Shown one piece after another: positions 36,757 to 45,525 of a stretch of DNA of 64,000 nt. Source of the DNA: Massilia sp. R2A-15 (GTDB lineage: Bacteria > Pseudomonadota > Gammaproteobacteria > Burkholderiales > Burkholderiaceae_D). The position numbers and the translations under genes were made by a program. The notes under the pieces were generated by a model that ran no database searches, was not told where the DNA came from, and saw nothing but the letters and a program-made list of their open reading frames with translations. The number at the start of each line of letters is the position of its first letter. Positions within the stretch are counted from its first letter, which is position 1. Location: assembly GCF_030704305.1 (NCBI RefSeq), contig NZ_CP131935.1, positions 558,001 through 622,000 of the forward strand, given 5' to 3'.

Positions 36757-37620
36757 CTAGCCTGCCAGCGGCGCCCCGAAACGGCCGGCCTGATAGTCGG
36801 CGATCGCCTGGGCGATCTGTTCGCGGGTGTTCATCACGAACGGGCCGTGCGCCACTACCGGTTCGCCGATCGGCTCGGCGTGGCCGAACACCACTAGGCT
36901 GTCTTCCTCGGCGTTCAGTTCGAGCGCATCGCCGCCCGCGTTCAGTTCGGCCAGGTGGAAGCCGGCGACGCGCTGGCCGCCGATGGTCAGGCTGCCACGC
37001 ACCACGTATAGGAAAACGGCGCGCGCCTGCAGGTCGGGCACGCGCAGCGTGGCGCCGGCCTGAAGATCGATGGTGCTCATGAACACGCCGGTCAGCGAGG
37101 CGACCGGGCCGGTCACGCCCTCCCATTGGCCGGCGATCAGGTGCAAGGTGGCCTTGCCGCCGGCAACCGGCAGCGCCGGGATCTGTTCGCGCTGCAGGCC
37201 GGTGTAGGCGGGCGGGCTCATTTTCAGCCGGCCGGGCAGGTTGATCCACAGCTGCAGCAGTTCGAGCGGGCCGCCCTCGCGCAGGAACTCGCGCGGCGAG
37301 ATTTCGGCGTGGATGATGCCGCGCCCGGCCGTCATCCACTGCACGCCGCCGGCGCGGATGATGCTTTCATGGCCGGCGCTGTCTTGGTGGGTCAGCATGC
37401 CGGCCAGGATGAAGGTGACGGTTTCGAAGCCGCGGTGCGGGTGCGGACCGAAGGGCAGGCCGTGGTTGTCCGGGCCGTAGGTTTGCGGGCCGTGGTGATT
37501 GAGGAACAGGAAGGGGTCGAGCTGGTCGAGGTGCGGGTTGGGCAGCGGCCTCTGGGTCAGCAGGTCGCCGATGTCGTCGCGCACGGCCTGGTGCAGCCGC
37601 CTGATGGTCTTGTCGCTCAT
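36757..37620 (-). CDS. Pirin family protein
   Basis: A 287-aa bicupin. The N-terminal cupin has the metal ligands in [15 protein letters not shown] and the segment [14 protein letters not shown]; the C-terminal half ends with the usual [18 protein letters not shown]. Bacterial pirins include quercetin 2,3-dioxygenases and regulatory proteins. The start at MSDKTIRRL is used because the upstream extension does not fit the family. The 120 bases downstream and 143 upstream hold no gene. Confidence 0.92.
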   Translation of the reverse strand: MSDKTIRRLHQAVRDDIGDLLTQRPLPNPHLDQLDPFLFLNHHGPQTYGPDNHGLPFGPHPHRGFETVTFILAGMLTHQDSAGHESIIRAGGVQWMTAGRGIIHAEISPREFLREGGPLELLQLWINLPGRLKMSPPAYTGLQREQIPALPVAGGKATLHLIAGQWEGVTGPVASLTGVFMSTIDLQAGATLRVPDLQARAVFLYVVRGSLTIGGQRVAGFHLAELNAGGDALELNAEEDSLVVFGHAEPIGEPVVAHGPFVMNTREQIAQAIADYQAGRFGAPLAG

Positions 37621-37763
37621 GCCGAAATGCTCCAGTGGAGGGGATGAACATGACAATACCTCAAGACCGCGGGAGGCGGCGTCACGCAAGGCGGCGCGCC
37701 GCTGACAGGCACGCGCAGGCAGCCCCGCGGGCGCCTGCATGGCGGCGACGCGGTTGCCGTTCC

Positions 37764-38240
37764 CTAGCGATTGATGATGCCGTCGCTCATGTTGACCCGG
37801 TCGCCGTTGCGGAAGGTGGGCGCCTTGTCCTGGGTGACGACGCGGGTGGCGCCATCGTCCATGCGCAGCGTGATCCGGTACTGCTTGTCCTGGCCCATCG
37901 ACGAGCCGGTGGCGCCGGCGGTGCTGGTGCCCATCGAGGTGCTGCCGGCGCCCTGGCGCGGCACGGTTTCAATCGATACCACCACCGCGTTCGGCGCCGT
38001 GGCAGGCATGGCGGTGGGCGCCGGGGACTGGGCGCCAGGCTCCTGGGGCGGCATGGCCATCGGCGTTTCGGTGGCGGCGGTGGCTGGGGCGCCGGCGGCT
38101 GCGGGCGGCGCGGCCGGGCTGGCGCTGGTGGCGCCGCTGCTGCTTGCCGTCTCGTCTCCGGCGGTCTTGGTCGAAGTACATCCCGCCAACGCCAGCGCCA
38201 GCAAGCTCGCCAGTACCACGCTCTGTTGTTTTCGATTCAT
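37764..38240 (-). CDS. Lipoprotein with disordered middle and small C-terminal domain
   Basis: A 158-aa protein. The lipobox LALAGC ends the signal; a long Ala/Pro/Thr/Ser-rich linker follows. A C-terminal domain of about 45 residues (YRITLRMDDGATRVVTQDKA, PTFRNGDRVNMSDGIINR) resembles the C-terminus of SlyB/Pcp-like outer-membrane lipoproteins. The function is unknown. Confidence 0.75.
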   Translation of the reverse strand: MNRKQQSVVLASLLALALAGCTSTKTAGDETASSSGATSASPAAPPAAAGAPATAATETPMAMPPQEPGAQSPAPTAMPATAPNAVVVSIETVPRQGAGSTSMGTSTAGATGSSMGQDKQYRITLRMDDGATRVVTQDKAPTFRNGDRVNMSDGIINR

Positions 38241-38445
38241 GATCCACTCCTTGGGTTGGGTCCTGCGATGTAGGTGTGCGTGACGATGCCGTTTGCCACG
38301 AGGGTAAGAGGCGAAAAGCGGCAAGACGTTCGGGCGGAACCGGGCAATCGCTGACCTGGATCAAACGAAACGGCTGCGCGCCACTCCAGGTCAGAGCGGC
38401 GCAGGGGCGCAATGTTCAGCTCAGGCGGAGTCGGCCTGCGCCAGT

Positions 38446-38871
38446 TCAAACAGTGGGGGAGTTCGGTACGGAGGGGGGCGCTGGCAGGACAGGTTCGGGC
38501 AGCCAGGCCCAGAGGGCGGCGGCGGTGACGGCGGCGGCGCTGCAGTCGACCAGCCAGTCGCCCACCGCGGCGCCGCGATACGGGAACATGCTCTGGACCA
38601 GCTCGTCGGCGGCGCCCATCAGGGCCACGGCGAGCACGGCTTTCAGCGCGCGCCGTGCGGCGCTGCCGGTGCTGCCGGTAAAGGTGAGGAACGCGAGGAT
38701 GCCGTAGGCGACCGAATGCAGCACGACGCCGGTGGCATAGTGGCCGATTTCCGCGCGCGCACCGGGGATCGATCCCATGATCAGGATCGCCGCGTACATG
38801 GTCATGGCCACTCCGAGGCGCAGCCTGCGCAGTTTTGGATCGAGGACGAGCAGCGACAACTTGGCGTTCAT
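38446..38871 (-). CDS. VanZ family membrane protein
   Basis: A 141-aa protein with about four helices. VanZ-type features are the first helix followed by SIPGARAEIGHYATG, HSVAYGILAFLTF, and the conserved acidic segment ADELVQSMFPYRGAAVGDWLVD. The start at MNAKLSLL avoids an atypical upstream extension. Many such proteins are of unknown function despite the name, which comes from a teicoplanin-resistance accessory gene. Confidence 0.82.
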   Translation of the reverse strand: MNAKLSLLVLDPKLRRLRLGVAMTMYAAILIMGSIPGARAEIGHYATGVVLHSVAYGILAFLTFTGSTGSAARRALKAVLAVALMGAADELVQSMFPYRGAAVGDWLVDCSAAAVTAAALWAWLPEPVLPAPPSVPNSPTV

Positions 38872-38957
38872 GCGAGGTAGGTGAAGAAGAAAGGCGCAAC
38901 GATAGCACGTCGCGGCGGCCGGGCACAGTGCGGCCCGCGCAGGCGCGCTGTCGCCGC

Positions 38958-39281
38958 TCAGATGGTCAGTGCCGGGGCGCCGCTGGCGTAGTGTGCGTCG
39001 AAACAGCTGTGGCAGGCGGCGCAGAACAGGTGCGCGGCGCGCACATTGCGTTGCCGCAGCACCAGGTGCAACTGCGATTGCAGGCATTTCGGGCAGGTTT
39101 CTCGAACGACACCGAAACTTGTCAGGTTGACCGGCGCCTGGTCGCCATCGAGGTGGTCGACCACTGCGTATGGGCTGAGTTCGGTGAGGAGGAGGCTGTC
39201 GTCGGCGCGGCGCTGGCGGCGGCCATGGACCGTTGTTTCGGATGGGGGACTGAACGGGGTTTCGAGGGTTTGCAAGCTCAT
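38958..39281 (-). CDS. Small zinc-ribbon-like hypothetical protein
   Basis: A 107-aa protein with CPKC and, 30 residues later, CAACHSC, a plausible zinc-binding ribbon. The N-terminal 45 residues are polar and probably unstructured. GGAG lies eight bases before the ATG. No family is recognised. Confidence 0.6.
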   Translation of the reverse strand: MSLQTLETPFSPPSETTVHGRRQRRADDSLLLTELSPYAVVDHLDGDQAPVNLTSFGVVRETCPKCLQSQLHLVLRQRNVRAAHLFCAACHSCFDAHYASGAPALTI

Positions 39282-39760
39282 TCGGTGGACTCCCTTTGGC
39301 TGCCGACGCAGCGAAATGATGTTAATCAGGTAAACCTGTCGGGGGATATTCACTATAGCCGATGGCGCGCCGGCTGCAAGCAGTTATCCGCGCCAATCGG
39401 GAAAGTAGCGCGCCGGCTTGATGTAGAACAAAAAAATGCCCGCCGTGAAGGAGGGCAAACCCAAGATCGGGCCAAGAGAGAGAAATTCGTTGTGGCGTGC
39501 CAACGTTGGAGGGAGGCACGCCTGGCTGCGATCACGCATATCGGTTGCATGTAAGGCAGATGAAGCAAAGTATAGGCGGCCAATGTGACACGGGTATGAC
39601 GCGGCGCAAGGCTGGGGCGGGCCGGGGCGAACGATATCGGCTGGGCCCGGTCGGGCGACGGAACGGTTGCGGCCCGTCGCGTGGAGTGCGCCGACATCGC
39701 ACGGATAATCTCCAAAAATGAATATAGATGTAGACGATACACAGTCTTTCGTAATAATCT
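39282..39760. other. Gene-free gap between a zinc-ribbon gene and hipB
   Basis: No frame here has convincing coding character. The region contains a small dyad CAGGT-AA-ACCTG (39327-39338), near a possible promoter of the minus-strand gene, and a weak hairpin next to a run of seven A (39430-39460). Composition becomes AT-richer towards the hipB start. Confidence 0.5.
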
Positions 39761-39768
39761 ATGTGTAT
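39737..39768. promoter_or_regulatory. Candidate HipB operator
   Basis: ATACACA (39737-39743) and TGTGTAT (39762-39768) form a seven-base inverted repeat overlapping the hipB start. HipB-type antitoxins repress their own operon through such dyads, so autoregulation is inferred. Confidence 0.45.
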
Positions 39769-40135
39769 GCCGAAAACTGCTCGCGCCCTCCTGCAACTTC
39801 CTCCTGCCACTGCTGCCGCCATCGAAAAGCTAGGCGCAGACCTGGCTGTCGCCCGCTTGCGTCGCAAGGAGTCATTGAAAACTTGGGCCAAGCGCATGGG
39901 AGTGTCCGTGCCCACCCTGCAACGACTCGAAGCAGGAGACCCGTCGGTTGGCATCGGCATCGTCGCGACCGCGCTCTGGCTAATCCAGCGCGACGGAGAG
40001 CTGAGAAATGTCGCGGCGCCCGAACACGATCAAGGCGCGATAGAGATGGATGTCCGCGAGGCCCTGGAATTGGGCCGCGCCCGGGCGCGGGTCTCCGCGG
40101 AAGCGCGGATGAATAGGAATCTCGGAAAGGATTGA
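39761..40135 (+). CDS. HipB-like antitoxin/repressor
   Basis: A 124-aa protein with a helix-turn-helix of the XRE/Cro type (LAVARLRRKESLKTWAKRMG, then VSVPTLQRLEAG). It starts just inside a candidate operator. ATGs at 39761 and 39767 are both possible, and no Shine-Dalgarno sequence is seen, so the message may be leaderless. It precedes the hipA-like gene by one base. The extended C-terminus probably contacts the toxin. Confidence 0.82.
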   Translation: MCMPKTARALLQLPPATAAAIEKLGADLAVARLRRKESLKTWAKRMGVSVPTLQRLEAGDPSVGIGIVATALWLIQRDGELRNVAAPEHDQGAIEMDVREALELGRARARVSAEARMNRNLGKD

Positions 40136-40136
40136 G

Positions 40137-41450
40137 ATGCGGCTTGACGAACTGTACCTGTGGTATTTGGGTAACCCTGCCGCACCGCGCTACGTCGGTG
40201 AACTGAAGTTGGTCTCCACCGGCAAGGGTGTCTCACTACGCTATGCCGACGAATGGCTGAGCAGCGGCTTCCCTTTGAGCGAGGACTTGCCACTCGTTGC
40301 CATGGAGCACTTGCCACCAGGCCGTCTTGCCGCCGACGCACCACGCGCGGTTGGCGCAGTCGATGATGCGCGCCCGGACCGTTGGGGCGAGAAGGTGATC
40401 CGCATTGTGGACAAACCCCGGCGCCACTCCCTCATGGAATATCTCTACTATGCGGGAGACGACCGATTCGGCGCGCTCGGGGTTTCAACATCGTCGAGTG
40501 TGTACAGCCCGCGAGCGGGTGGTCCGCTACCTCGGCTGGCACAGGTGCAACGCCTCAGCGACGTGGTCACCAAGATAGCAGCATCGGAGCCCATCAGCGA
40601 CTTGGAAGCAACCCTGGCCCGCGCGGGCGGCAGTCTCGGCGGCGCCAAGCCAAAGGCGCTCATCGAGATCGGTGGCGAGCAATGGGTTATCAAATTCTAC
40701 AACGGCGAGCCCGTCGATGGGCCCCTTGTGGAACACGCTGCGATGACCCTCGCCGCGCGGGCCGGCATCACCGTAGCAGAGACGCAACCGATACCCCTCG
40801 CCGAGACCAGCGCGGTGGCAGTGCGTCGTTTCGACCGCGAACGCGGCCTACGAATTCACAGTATTTCGGCGGGCACCGCGATCCGTGCGGTTACGGCGTC
40901 CACCGATGAACCTGAGATGGGCTATCCGGAACTGGCGCGGATTCTTCGCCGCGTCGGCGTCACCGACAACGACACCAACCGGCATGACGCCCGTGAGCTC
41001 TTTCGGCGCATGGTTTTCAACATCCTGATCGACAACACCGATGACCACGAAAAAAATCATTCACTGCTGGTGCTGAACCCGTTCGACAATGGCCGCTTCA
41101 AGCTGGCGCCCGCGTACGATGTGTTGCCGACCAATTCGGGGCAAGGTTATCAGGAATTTATTTGCGGCGCGCAGGGGCGAGATTCGACACTCGAAAACGC
41201 GATGTCGCAGTGCGCTGCGTTCGGCTTGACCTCAATGGAAGCGGCCGCGGAGGTGGCGGCTGTCATCGAAGTGGTGAACGGCTGGCGGGACCACTTCGCA
41301 ACGGTAGGCGTTACGGATCGCAACATTGAATCCCTGGCCCAGCGAATCGACGGCGAAGAGTTGCTGGTCCAGCGCACGAGCTTCGACCAGACCAGATTTC
41401 AGATGGCACCAGAAAAGAAAAAGCGTCCGGGCCCTTTCCGGCACAAATAG
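40137..41450 (+). CDS. HipA-like serine/threonine kinase toxin
   Basis: A 437-aa protein of the HipA family. The glycine-rich loop GGSLGGAKPKALIEI, the catalytic loop NILIDNTDDHEKNHSLL and the metal-binding YDVLPTNS are present, so the kinase looks intact. E. coli HipA phosphorylates glutamyl-tRNA synthetase and induces persistence; the target here is unknown. It is tightly coupled to the hipB-like gene. Composition is similar to the chromosome, so recent acquisition is not evident. Confidence 0.85.
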   Translation: MRLDELYLWYLGNPAAPRYVGELKLVSTGKGVSLRYADEWLSSGFPLSEDLPLVAMEHLPPGRLAADAPRAVGAVDDARPDRWGEKVIRIVDKPRRHSLMEYLYYAGDDRFGALGVSTSSSVYSPRAGGPLPRLAQVQRLSDVVTKIAASEPISDLEATLARAGGSLGGAKPKALIEIGGEQWVIKFYNGEPVDGPLVEHAAMTLAARAGITVAETQPIPLAETSAVAVRRFDRERGLRIHSISAGTAIRAVTASTDEPEMGYPELARILRRVGVTDNDTNRHDARELFRRMVFNILIDNTDDHEKNHSLLVLNPFDNGRFKLAPAYDVLPTNSGQGYQEFICGAQGRDSTLENAMSQCAAFGLTSMEAAAEVAAVIEVVNGWRDHFATVGVTDRNIESLAQRIDGEELLVQRTSFDQTRFQMAPEKKKRPGPFRHK

Positions 41451-41506
41451 CCCGAGGATGGGCCACGGGATCCGGTTTTCGCCATCGTTGGGTGGCGCTG
41501 CGGCAA

Positions 41507-41535
41507 AAAAAAAGCCCGCTGATGAAAGCGGGCTT
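41507..41535. terminator. Terminator between convergent hipA and SDR genes
   Basis: Stem AAGCCCGC/GCGGGCTT with an eight-base loop. On the minus strand it is followed by a run of nine T, so it mainly ends transcription of the SDR gene, but it may also act on hipA. Confidence 0.8.
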
Positions 41536-41679
41536 GAAGACTATTTTCTTGGAGGAGAATAGTGGAGACAGGTGAGATTATGCTGCGTCGCCACATATAT
41601 GTCTAATTGTGAATTCGGATACCAGATATACTTAATTCAAATATCTTGAGCAGCCGATCCGGCGGCGTGGCGCGGCGGC

Positions 41680-42444
41680 TTATTCCTTCACCGGCACCGT
41701 GTAGTTCAGCGCCAGCCGGCCGCCGTCGGCGTAAATGGTCTGGCCGGTCATGTAGGAGGCGTCGTCGCTGGCCAGGAAGGCGGCGATTGAGGCGACTTCT
41801 TCCGGCTCGCCGCAGCGTCCGATCGGCGTGCGCGACAGGATGGTGTGGCGCGCTTCCGGGCTGGCCAGCACGGCCTTCTTGGCCAGTTCGGTCAGGATCG
41901 TGCCCGGCCCGATGCCGTTGACGCGGATGCCGTGCGGCGCCAGGTTCAGCGCCATCACCTTGGTCAGCTGGTTCACGCCGCCCTTCGACACCACGTACGG
42001 CACCTGGTTCGGGATCGCCAGTTCGGAATTCACGCTCGACATGTTGATGATGCAGCCGCTCTGCCGCTTGACCATCTCGCGCGCCGCGGCCTGGCCGCAC
42101 AGGAACATCGACTTCAGGTTGATGCGCAGCACGCGGTCGAAATCGTCTTCGGAGAGGTCGAGGAAATCGGCGGCGTGGGTGACGCCGGCGTTGTTGATGA
42201 GGATGTCGATCCGGCCGAAGGCCTGCAGGGTGGCGGCGATCATCGCGTCGACGTCGGCCTTCTGGCTCACATCGGCGGCGAAAAAGCGGGCGGCGTCGCC
42301 GAACTTCTGCGCGGCCTGTTCGCCTTCCGGCTTGATATCGACCAGCATCACGCGCGCGCCTTCGCGCACCAGGCGCTCGGCGCAGGCCAGGCCGATGCCC
42401 TGGGTCGCGCCGGTAACGATGGCAACTTTGTCGGCTAGTTTCAT
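41680..42444 (-). CDS. Short-chain dehydrogenase/reductase
   Basis: A 254-aa classical SDR. The cofactor motif TGATQGIG, the NNAG motif in ILINNAGVTHA, the catalytic Ser-Tyr-Lys in NMSSVNS and YVVSKGG, and the C-terminal GQTIYADGGR are all present. Asp in the VMLVDIK segment suggests NAD preference. Related proteins include FabG-like and sugar or hydroxy-acid dehydrogenases; the substrate is unknown. The 180 bases downstream are AT-rich with no gene. Confidence 0.9.
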   Translation of the reverse strand: MKLADKVAIVTGATQGIGLACAERLVREGARVMLVDIKPEGEQAAQKFGDAARFFAADVSQKADVDAMIAATLQAFGRIDILINNAGVTHAADFLDLSEDDFDRVLRINLKSMFLCGQAAAREMVKRQSGCIINMSSVNSELAIPNQVPYVVSKGGVNQLTKVMALNLAPHGIRVNGIGPGTILTELAKKAVLASPEARHTILSRTPIGRCGEPEEVASIAAFLASDDASYMTGQTIYADGGRLALNYTVPVKE

Positions 42445-42520
42445 GGATCGCTTTCAGTAAATTCGAAAGAACGAATTTTACCCAGTGGCGGCCGGCGCGT
42501 GGCGGGTTTCGCGCAAGCCC

Positions 42521-43033
42521 CTACAGCATGATGGGGTTGTCGGGCAGTTCGTTGGCGCGCGCGCCGCTGGCCGGGAAATGCTGGTGCAGCAGGGCGTTCA
42601 CCTGCGCGATCGCGGCCAGCGTGCTTTCGCGATACTGGCCGTGCGCGAAGCCGTCGGTCATGGTGCGGCACACCGATTGCCAGGTGGCGGCGTCGATCTT
42701 CCGGCCGATGTTTCGGTCGGCGACGATGTCGACCGCGCGCTCGGCCAGGTTCACGTAGATCAGCACGCCGCAGTTTTCCTCGGTGTCCCACACGCCGTGC
42801 TCGGCGAACAGGGCCAGTGCGCGCTGGCGGTTGCCGACGTCGCTCCAGATGGCCTCGAACGGCATCGAGGCCTCGACGATCAGGCGCAGTTCGCCGCGAT
42901 GGGTGCGCTCGCCTTCGCCGATGGCCGTGACGATCTGCGCCAGCGCTTCAGGCGGGAAGGCGCGGCGACCGTCGGCGGCGCTGGTTTTCCAGTGGCGCAT
43001 GGCGCGGCTGAGGCGGGTGGAGAGATTGCTCAT
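42521..43033 (-). CDS. TPM-domain protein, cytoplasmic or single-domain type
   Basis: A 170-aa protein matching the TPM (YgcG/Psb32) fold: ALAQIVTAIGEGERTHRGEL, HGVWDTEENCGVLIYVNLAE and DIVADRNIGRKI. It overlaps the end of the preceding TPM gene, with ATG inside its stop region and an in-frame GTG three bases earlier. It has no signal peptide, unlike its partner. It is the third gene of a lemA-TPM-TPM operon. Confidence 0.85.
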   Translation of the reverse strand: MSNLSTRLSRAMRHWKTSAADGRRAFPPEALAQIVTAIGEGERTHRGELRLIVEASMPFEAIWSDVGNRQRALALFAEHGVWDTEENCGVLIYVNLAERAVDIVADRNIGRKIDAATWQSVCRTMTDGFAHGQYRESTLAAIAQVNALLHQHFPASGARANELPDNPIML

Positions 43034-43842
43034 CACCAGTTCCCCGAGGCGCCGCCGCCGTCGAAGCCGCCGCCGCCGCCGGAGAAACCGCCGCCGCCGC
43101 CGCCAAATCCGCCTCCGCCGGAAAAGCCGCCGCCGCCGCGGCCCAGGCTGTTCATCGCGGCGCCGAGGATGAAGCCGGTCGCGCCGCTGCCCCAGCCGCC
43201 CGACGACAGGCGCGAGCGGCGCGGCCGGAAGATCGACATGAGGATGAAAAACCCGAACACCAGCAAGGGGATCAGGGGGATGCCGCCGTCGGACGACTCG
43301 CGCGGCTGCTGGCGCTGCTGTTCGGGCGCGGCGGGAAATTGTTCCTTGTTGAGCAGGGTGGCGATCGCGCCCACGCCGGCCACCAGGCCATCGTAGTACT
43401 CGTTCTTGCGGAAATGGGGCGCGATGACGTCCTGCAGGATCTGGTTCGACTTGGCGTCGGTCAGCACGCCCTGGACACCGCGCCCGGTTTCGATGCGCAG
43501 GCGCCGCAGCGCCGCCGGATTGTCTTTCGCTACCAGCAGCAACACGCCGTCATCGACGCCCTTGCGGCCAAGCTTCCACGCGTCGGCGACGCGGATGCTG
43601 TACTGCTCGATCTGCTCGGGCTCGGTCGATTTGACCAGCAGCACGGCGATCTGGCTGCCGGTCTTCGCTTCGTAGTCGGTCAGCACGGACTCGAGCTTGT
43701 CGCGCTGGGCGGCGTCGAGCATGCCGGCCTGGTCGGTGACGTGGCCGGTCAGCTTCGGCACCGGCGCCAGCTGCGCGTACGCCGCGCCGGCCAGCATCCA
43801 CGCCAGCAGCGCCATCCACAAAAAGCGTAGCCGGCTACTCAT
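43033..43842 (-). CDS. TPM-domain membrane protein with glycine-rich tail (YgcG-like)
   Basis: A 269-aa protein with a signal peptide, a periplasmic TPM domain (VTDQAGMLDAAQRDKLESVL, ADAWKLGRKGVDDGVLLLVA), one membrane helix (IPLIPLLVFGFFILMSIF) and a long Gly/Ser/Phe tail (GGGGFSGGGGFGGGGGGF). This domain order is usual for YgcG proteins found beside LemA. An in-frame TTG lies 12 bases upstream; the ATG is preferred. It starts one base after lemA. Confidence 0.9.
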   Translation of the reverse strand: MSSRLRFLWMALLAWMLAGAAYAQLAPVPKLTGHVTDQAGMLDAAQRDKLESVLTDYEAKTGSQIAVLLVKSTEPEQIEQYSIRVADAWKLGRKGVDDGVLLLVAKDNPAALRRLRIETGRGVQGVLTDAKSNQILQDVIAPHFRKNEYYDGLVAGVGAIATLLNKEQFPAAPEQQRQQPRESSDGGIPLIPLLVFGFFILMSIFRPRRSRLSSGGWGSGATGFILGAAMNSLGRGGGGFSGGGGFGGGGGGFSGGGGGFDGGGASGNW

Positions 43843-43843
43843 T

Positions 43844-44455
43844 TCATTTGCCAAAGTTGACGGTTGGCGCGGTCGAGATCGACTTCTCGTTCTCCACCGT
43901 GAAAGCCGGCTTCGCTTTGTAGCCGAAGATCATCGCGGTCAGGTTGTTCGGGAAGCTGCGCACCGACACGTTGTACTCCTGGACCGCGGCGATGTAACGC
44001 TGGCGCGCCACGGTGATGCGGTTCTCGGTGCCTTCGAGCTGCGACTGCAGGTCGCGGAAGCCGGCGTCGGCCTTGAGGTTCGGATAGTTTTCGGTAACCA
44101 CCATCAGGCGCGACAGGGCGCTCGATAATTCTCCCTGCACCTTCTGGAACTTCTCGAAGGCGGCCGGGTCGTTCAGCACTTCGGGCGTCACTGTCATGCT
44201 GGTGGCGGCGGCGCGCGCCTTGGTGACGGCTTCGAGCGTATCCTTTTCGTGCGCGGCGTAACCCTTGACGGTGTTGACCAGGTTCGGGATCAGGTCGGCG
44301 CGGCGCTGATACTGGTTGACCACTTCGCTCCACGCGGCCTTGGTCGCCTCGTCCTGCGACTGGAACTTGTTGTAGCCGCAGCCGGAAAGCAGCGACGCCA
44401 TGAAGGAGAGCGTCAGCAGCAGGCGCGTCCAGCGCGCGAAACCTTGGTGAGTCAT
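43844..44455 (-). CDS. lemA: LemA family lipoprotein
   Basis: A 203-aa protein. The signal ends in a lipobox-like SLLSGC. The family core is present: [56 protein letters not shown] and [12 protein letters not shown]. LemA forms helical bundles at the membrane and is found with TPM proteins, but its function is not settled. It is the first gene of the three-gene operon and diverges from pyrF. Confidence 0.92.
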   Translation of the reverse strand: MTHQGFARWTRLLLTLSFMASLLSGCGYNKFQSQDEATKAAWSEVVNQYQRRADLIPNLVNTVKGYAAHEKDTLEAVTKARAAATSMTVTPEVLNDPAAFEKFQKVQGELSSALSRLMVVTENYPNLKADAGFRDLQSQLEGTENRITVARQRYIAAVQEYNVSVRSFPNNLTAMIFGYKAKPAFTVENEKSISTAPTVNFGK

Positions 44456-44576
44456 GATGGGGTCCTGGCGAGTTGTCGAATGTACAAAATATACCCTAAT
44501 CGGATCGACCTTGCCGGTTCAACCGTGCGTGGGCGCGGTACAATGCTGCGTTTGCAAAAAAGACGAAAGGCATGAC

Positions 44577-45395
44577 GTGAATTTCATCGACAAGCTGTCC
44601 GCGGCGTGGACCAGTAACAATTCACTGTTGTGCGTCGGGCTCGATCCCGACCTGCCAAAGCTGCCGGCGCACCTGCAGGGCCGCGAAGAGGGCATCTTCG
44701 AGTTCTGCAAGGCGATCATCGATGCGACGGCCGACCTGGCGTGCGCGTTCAAGCCGCAGATCGCGTACTTCGCGGCGCTCGGCGCCGAAGCGCAGCTTGA
44801 AAAAATCTGCGCTTACCTGCGCGAACGCTACCCGCACATTCCCCTGATCCTCGACGCCAAGCGCGGCGACATCGGCGCCACCGCGCATCAATATGCGCGC
44901 GAGGCGTACGACCGCTACGGCGCCGACGCCGTCACCCTGAGTCCGTACATGGGCTTCGATTCCGTCGAGCCCTACCTGGAGTGGAGCGACCGCGGGCAGA
45001 TCATTTTGTGCCGCACGTCGAATGCGGGCGGCTCGGATCTGCAGTTCCTCGACGTCGGCGGCAAGCCGCTTTACCAGCACGTGGCGGCGATGGTGGCCGG
45101 CAAGTGGAACCGCAACGGACAGTGCGCGCTGGTGGTGGGCGCGACGTTTCCGGGCGAGCTGGCGCAGGTGCGAGCGATCGTCGGCGACATGCCGCTGCTG
45201 GTGCCGGGCATCGGCGCGCAGGGCGGCGATATCGAGGCGACGGTGAAGGGCGGCGTGACCGCGGCCGGGACCGGGATGATGATCAGTTCGTCGCGGGCGA
45301 TCCTGTATGCGAAGCCGGCTGGCGGCGAAGATTTCGCGGAGGCGGCGCGCAGGGTGGCGCTGGAGACGCGGGATGCGATCAACGCGTCGCGTTAA
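44577..45395 (+). CDS. pyrF: Orotidine 5'-phosphate decarboxylase
   Basis: A 272-aa enzyme of the last step of UMP synthesis. It belongs to the longer (class 2) bacterial group: [31 protein letters not shown] with the catalytic Asp/Lys set, and [11 protein letters not shown]. The start is GTG, with AAAGG six bases upstream; the frame's earlier ATG would add an unrelated segment. Possible -10 TACAAT lies at 44539-44544. Confidence 0.95.
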   Translation: MNFIDKLSAAWTSNNSLLCVGLDPDLPKLPAHLQGREEGIFEFCKAIIDATADLACAFKPQIAYFAALGAEAQLEKICAYLRERYPHIPLILDAKRGDIGATAHQYAREAYDRYGADAVTLSPYMGFDSVEPYLEWSDRGQIILCRTSNAGGSDLQFLDVGGKPLYQHVAAMVAGKWNRNGQCALVVGATFPGELAQVRAIVGDMPLLVPGIGAQGGDIEATVKGGVTAAGTGMMISSSRAILYAKPAGGEDFAEAARRVALETRDAINASR

Positions 45396-45418
45396 GCTCA
45401 CGCGGCGGTGGCCCGGAT

Positions 45419-45503
45419 GGGGTCTGGTCCTGCGGACCTGACCCCATTTTCATTTTTCACGCGGCTCATGCAAAATGGGGTCAGGTCCGCAGGACCAGAC
45501 CCC
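45419..45503. repeat. Long perfect inverted repeat (GGGGTCTGG family), copy 2
   Basis: The arms 45419-45450 and 45472-45503 are exact reverse complements (32 bases), the outer 28 identical to the copy at 13033-13132. The right arm is again followed by GGCGATGC. Here it lies between the convergent pyrF and sbcB genes, where it could act as a bidirectional terminator. Confidence 0.9.
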
Positions 45504-45525
45504 GGCGATGCATGCGGCGCGTGAC

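Noticed and set aside
38351..38364. CTGACCTGGATCAA as a third FNR-type box, upstream of the lipoprotein gene
   Set aside because: Only one half-site fits, and no -10-like sequence stands at the right distance.
39282..39760. Short frames (65-147 aa) in the gap before hipB
   Set aside because: None has a start with a ribosome-binding site, normal codon-position GC, or a recognisable domain.
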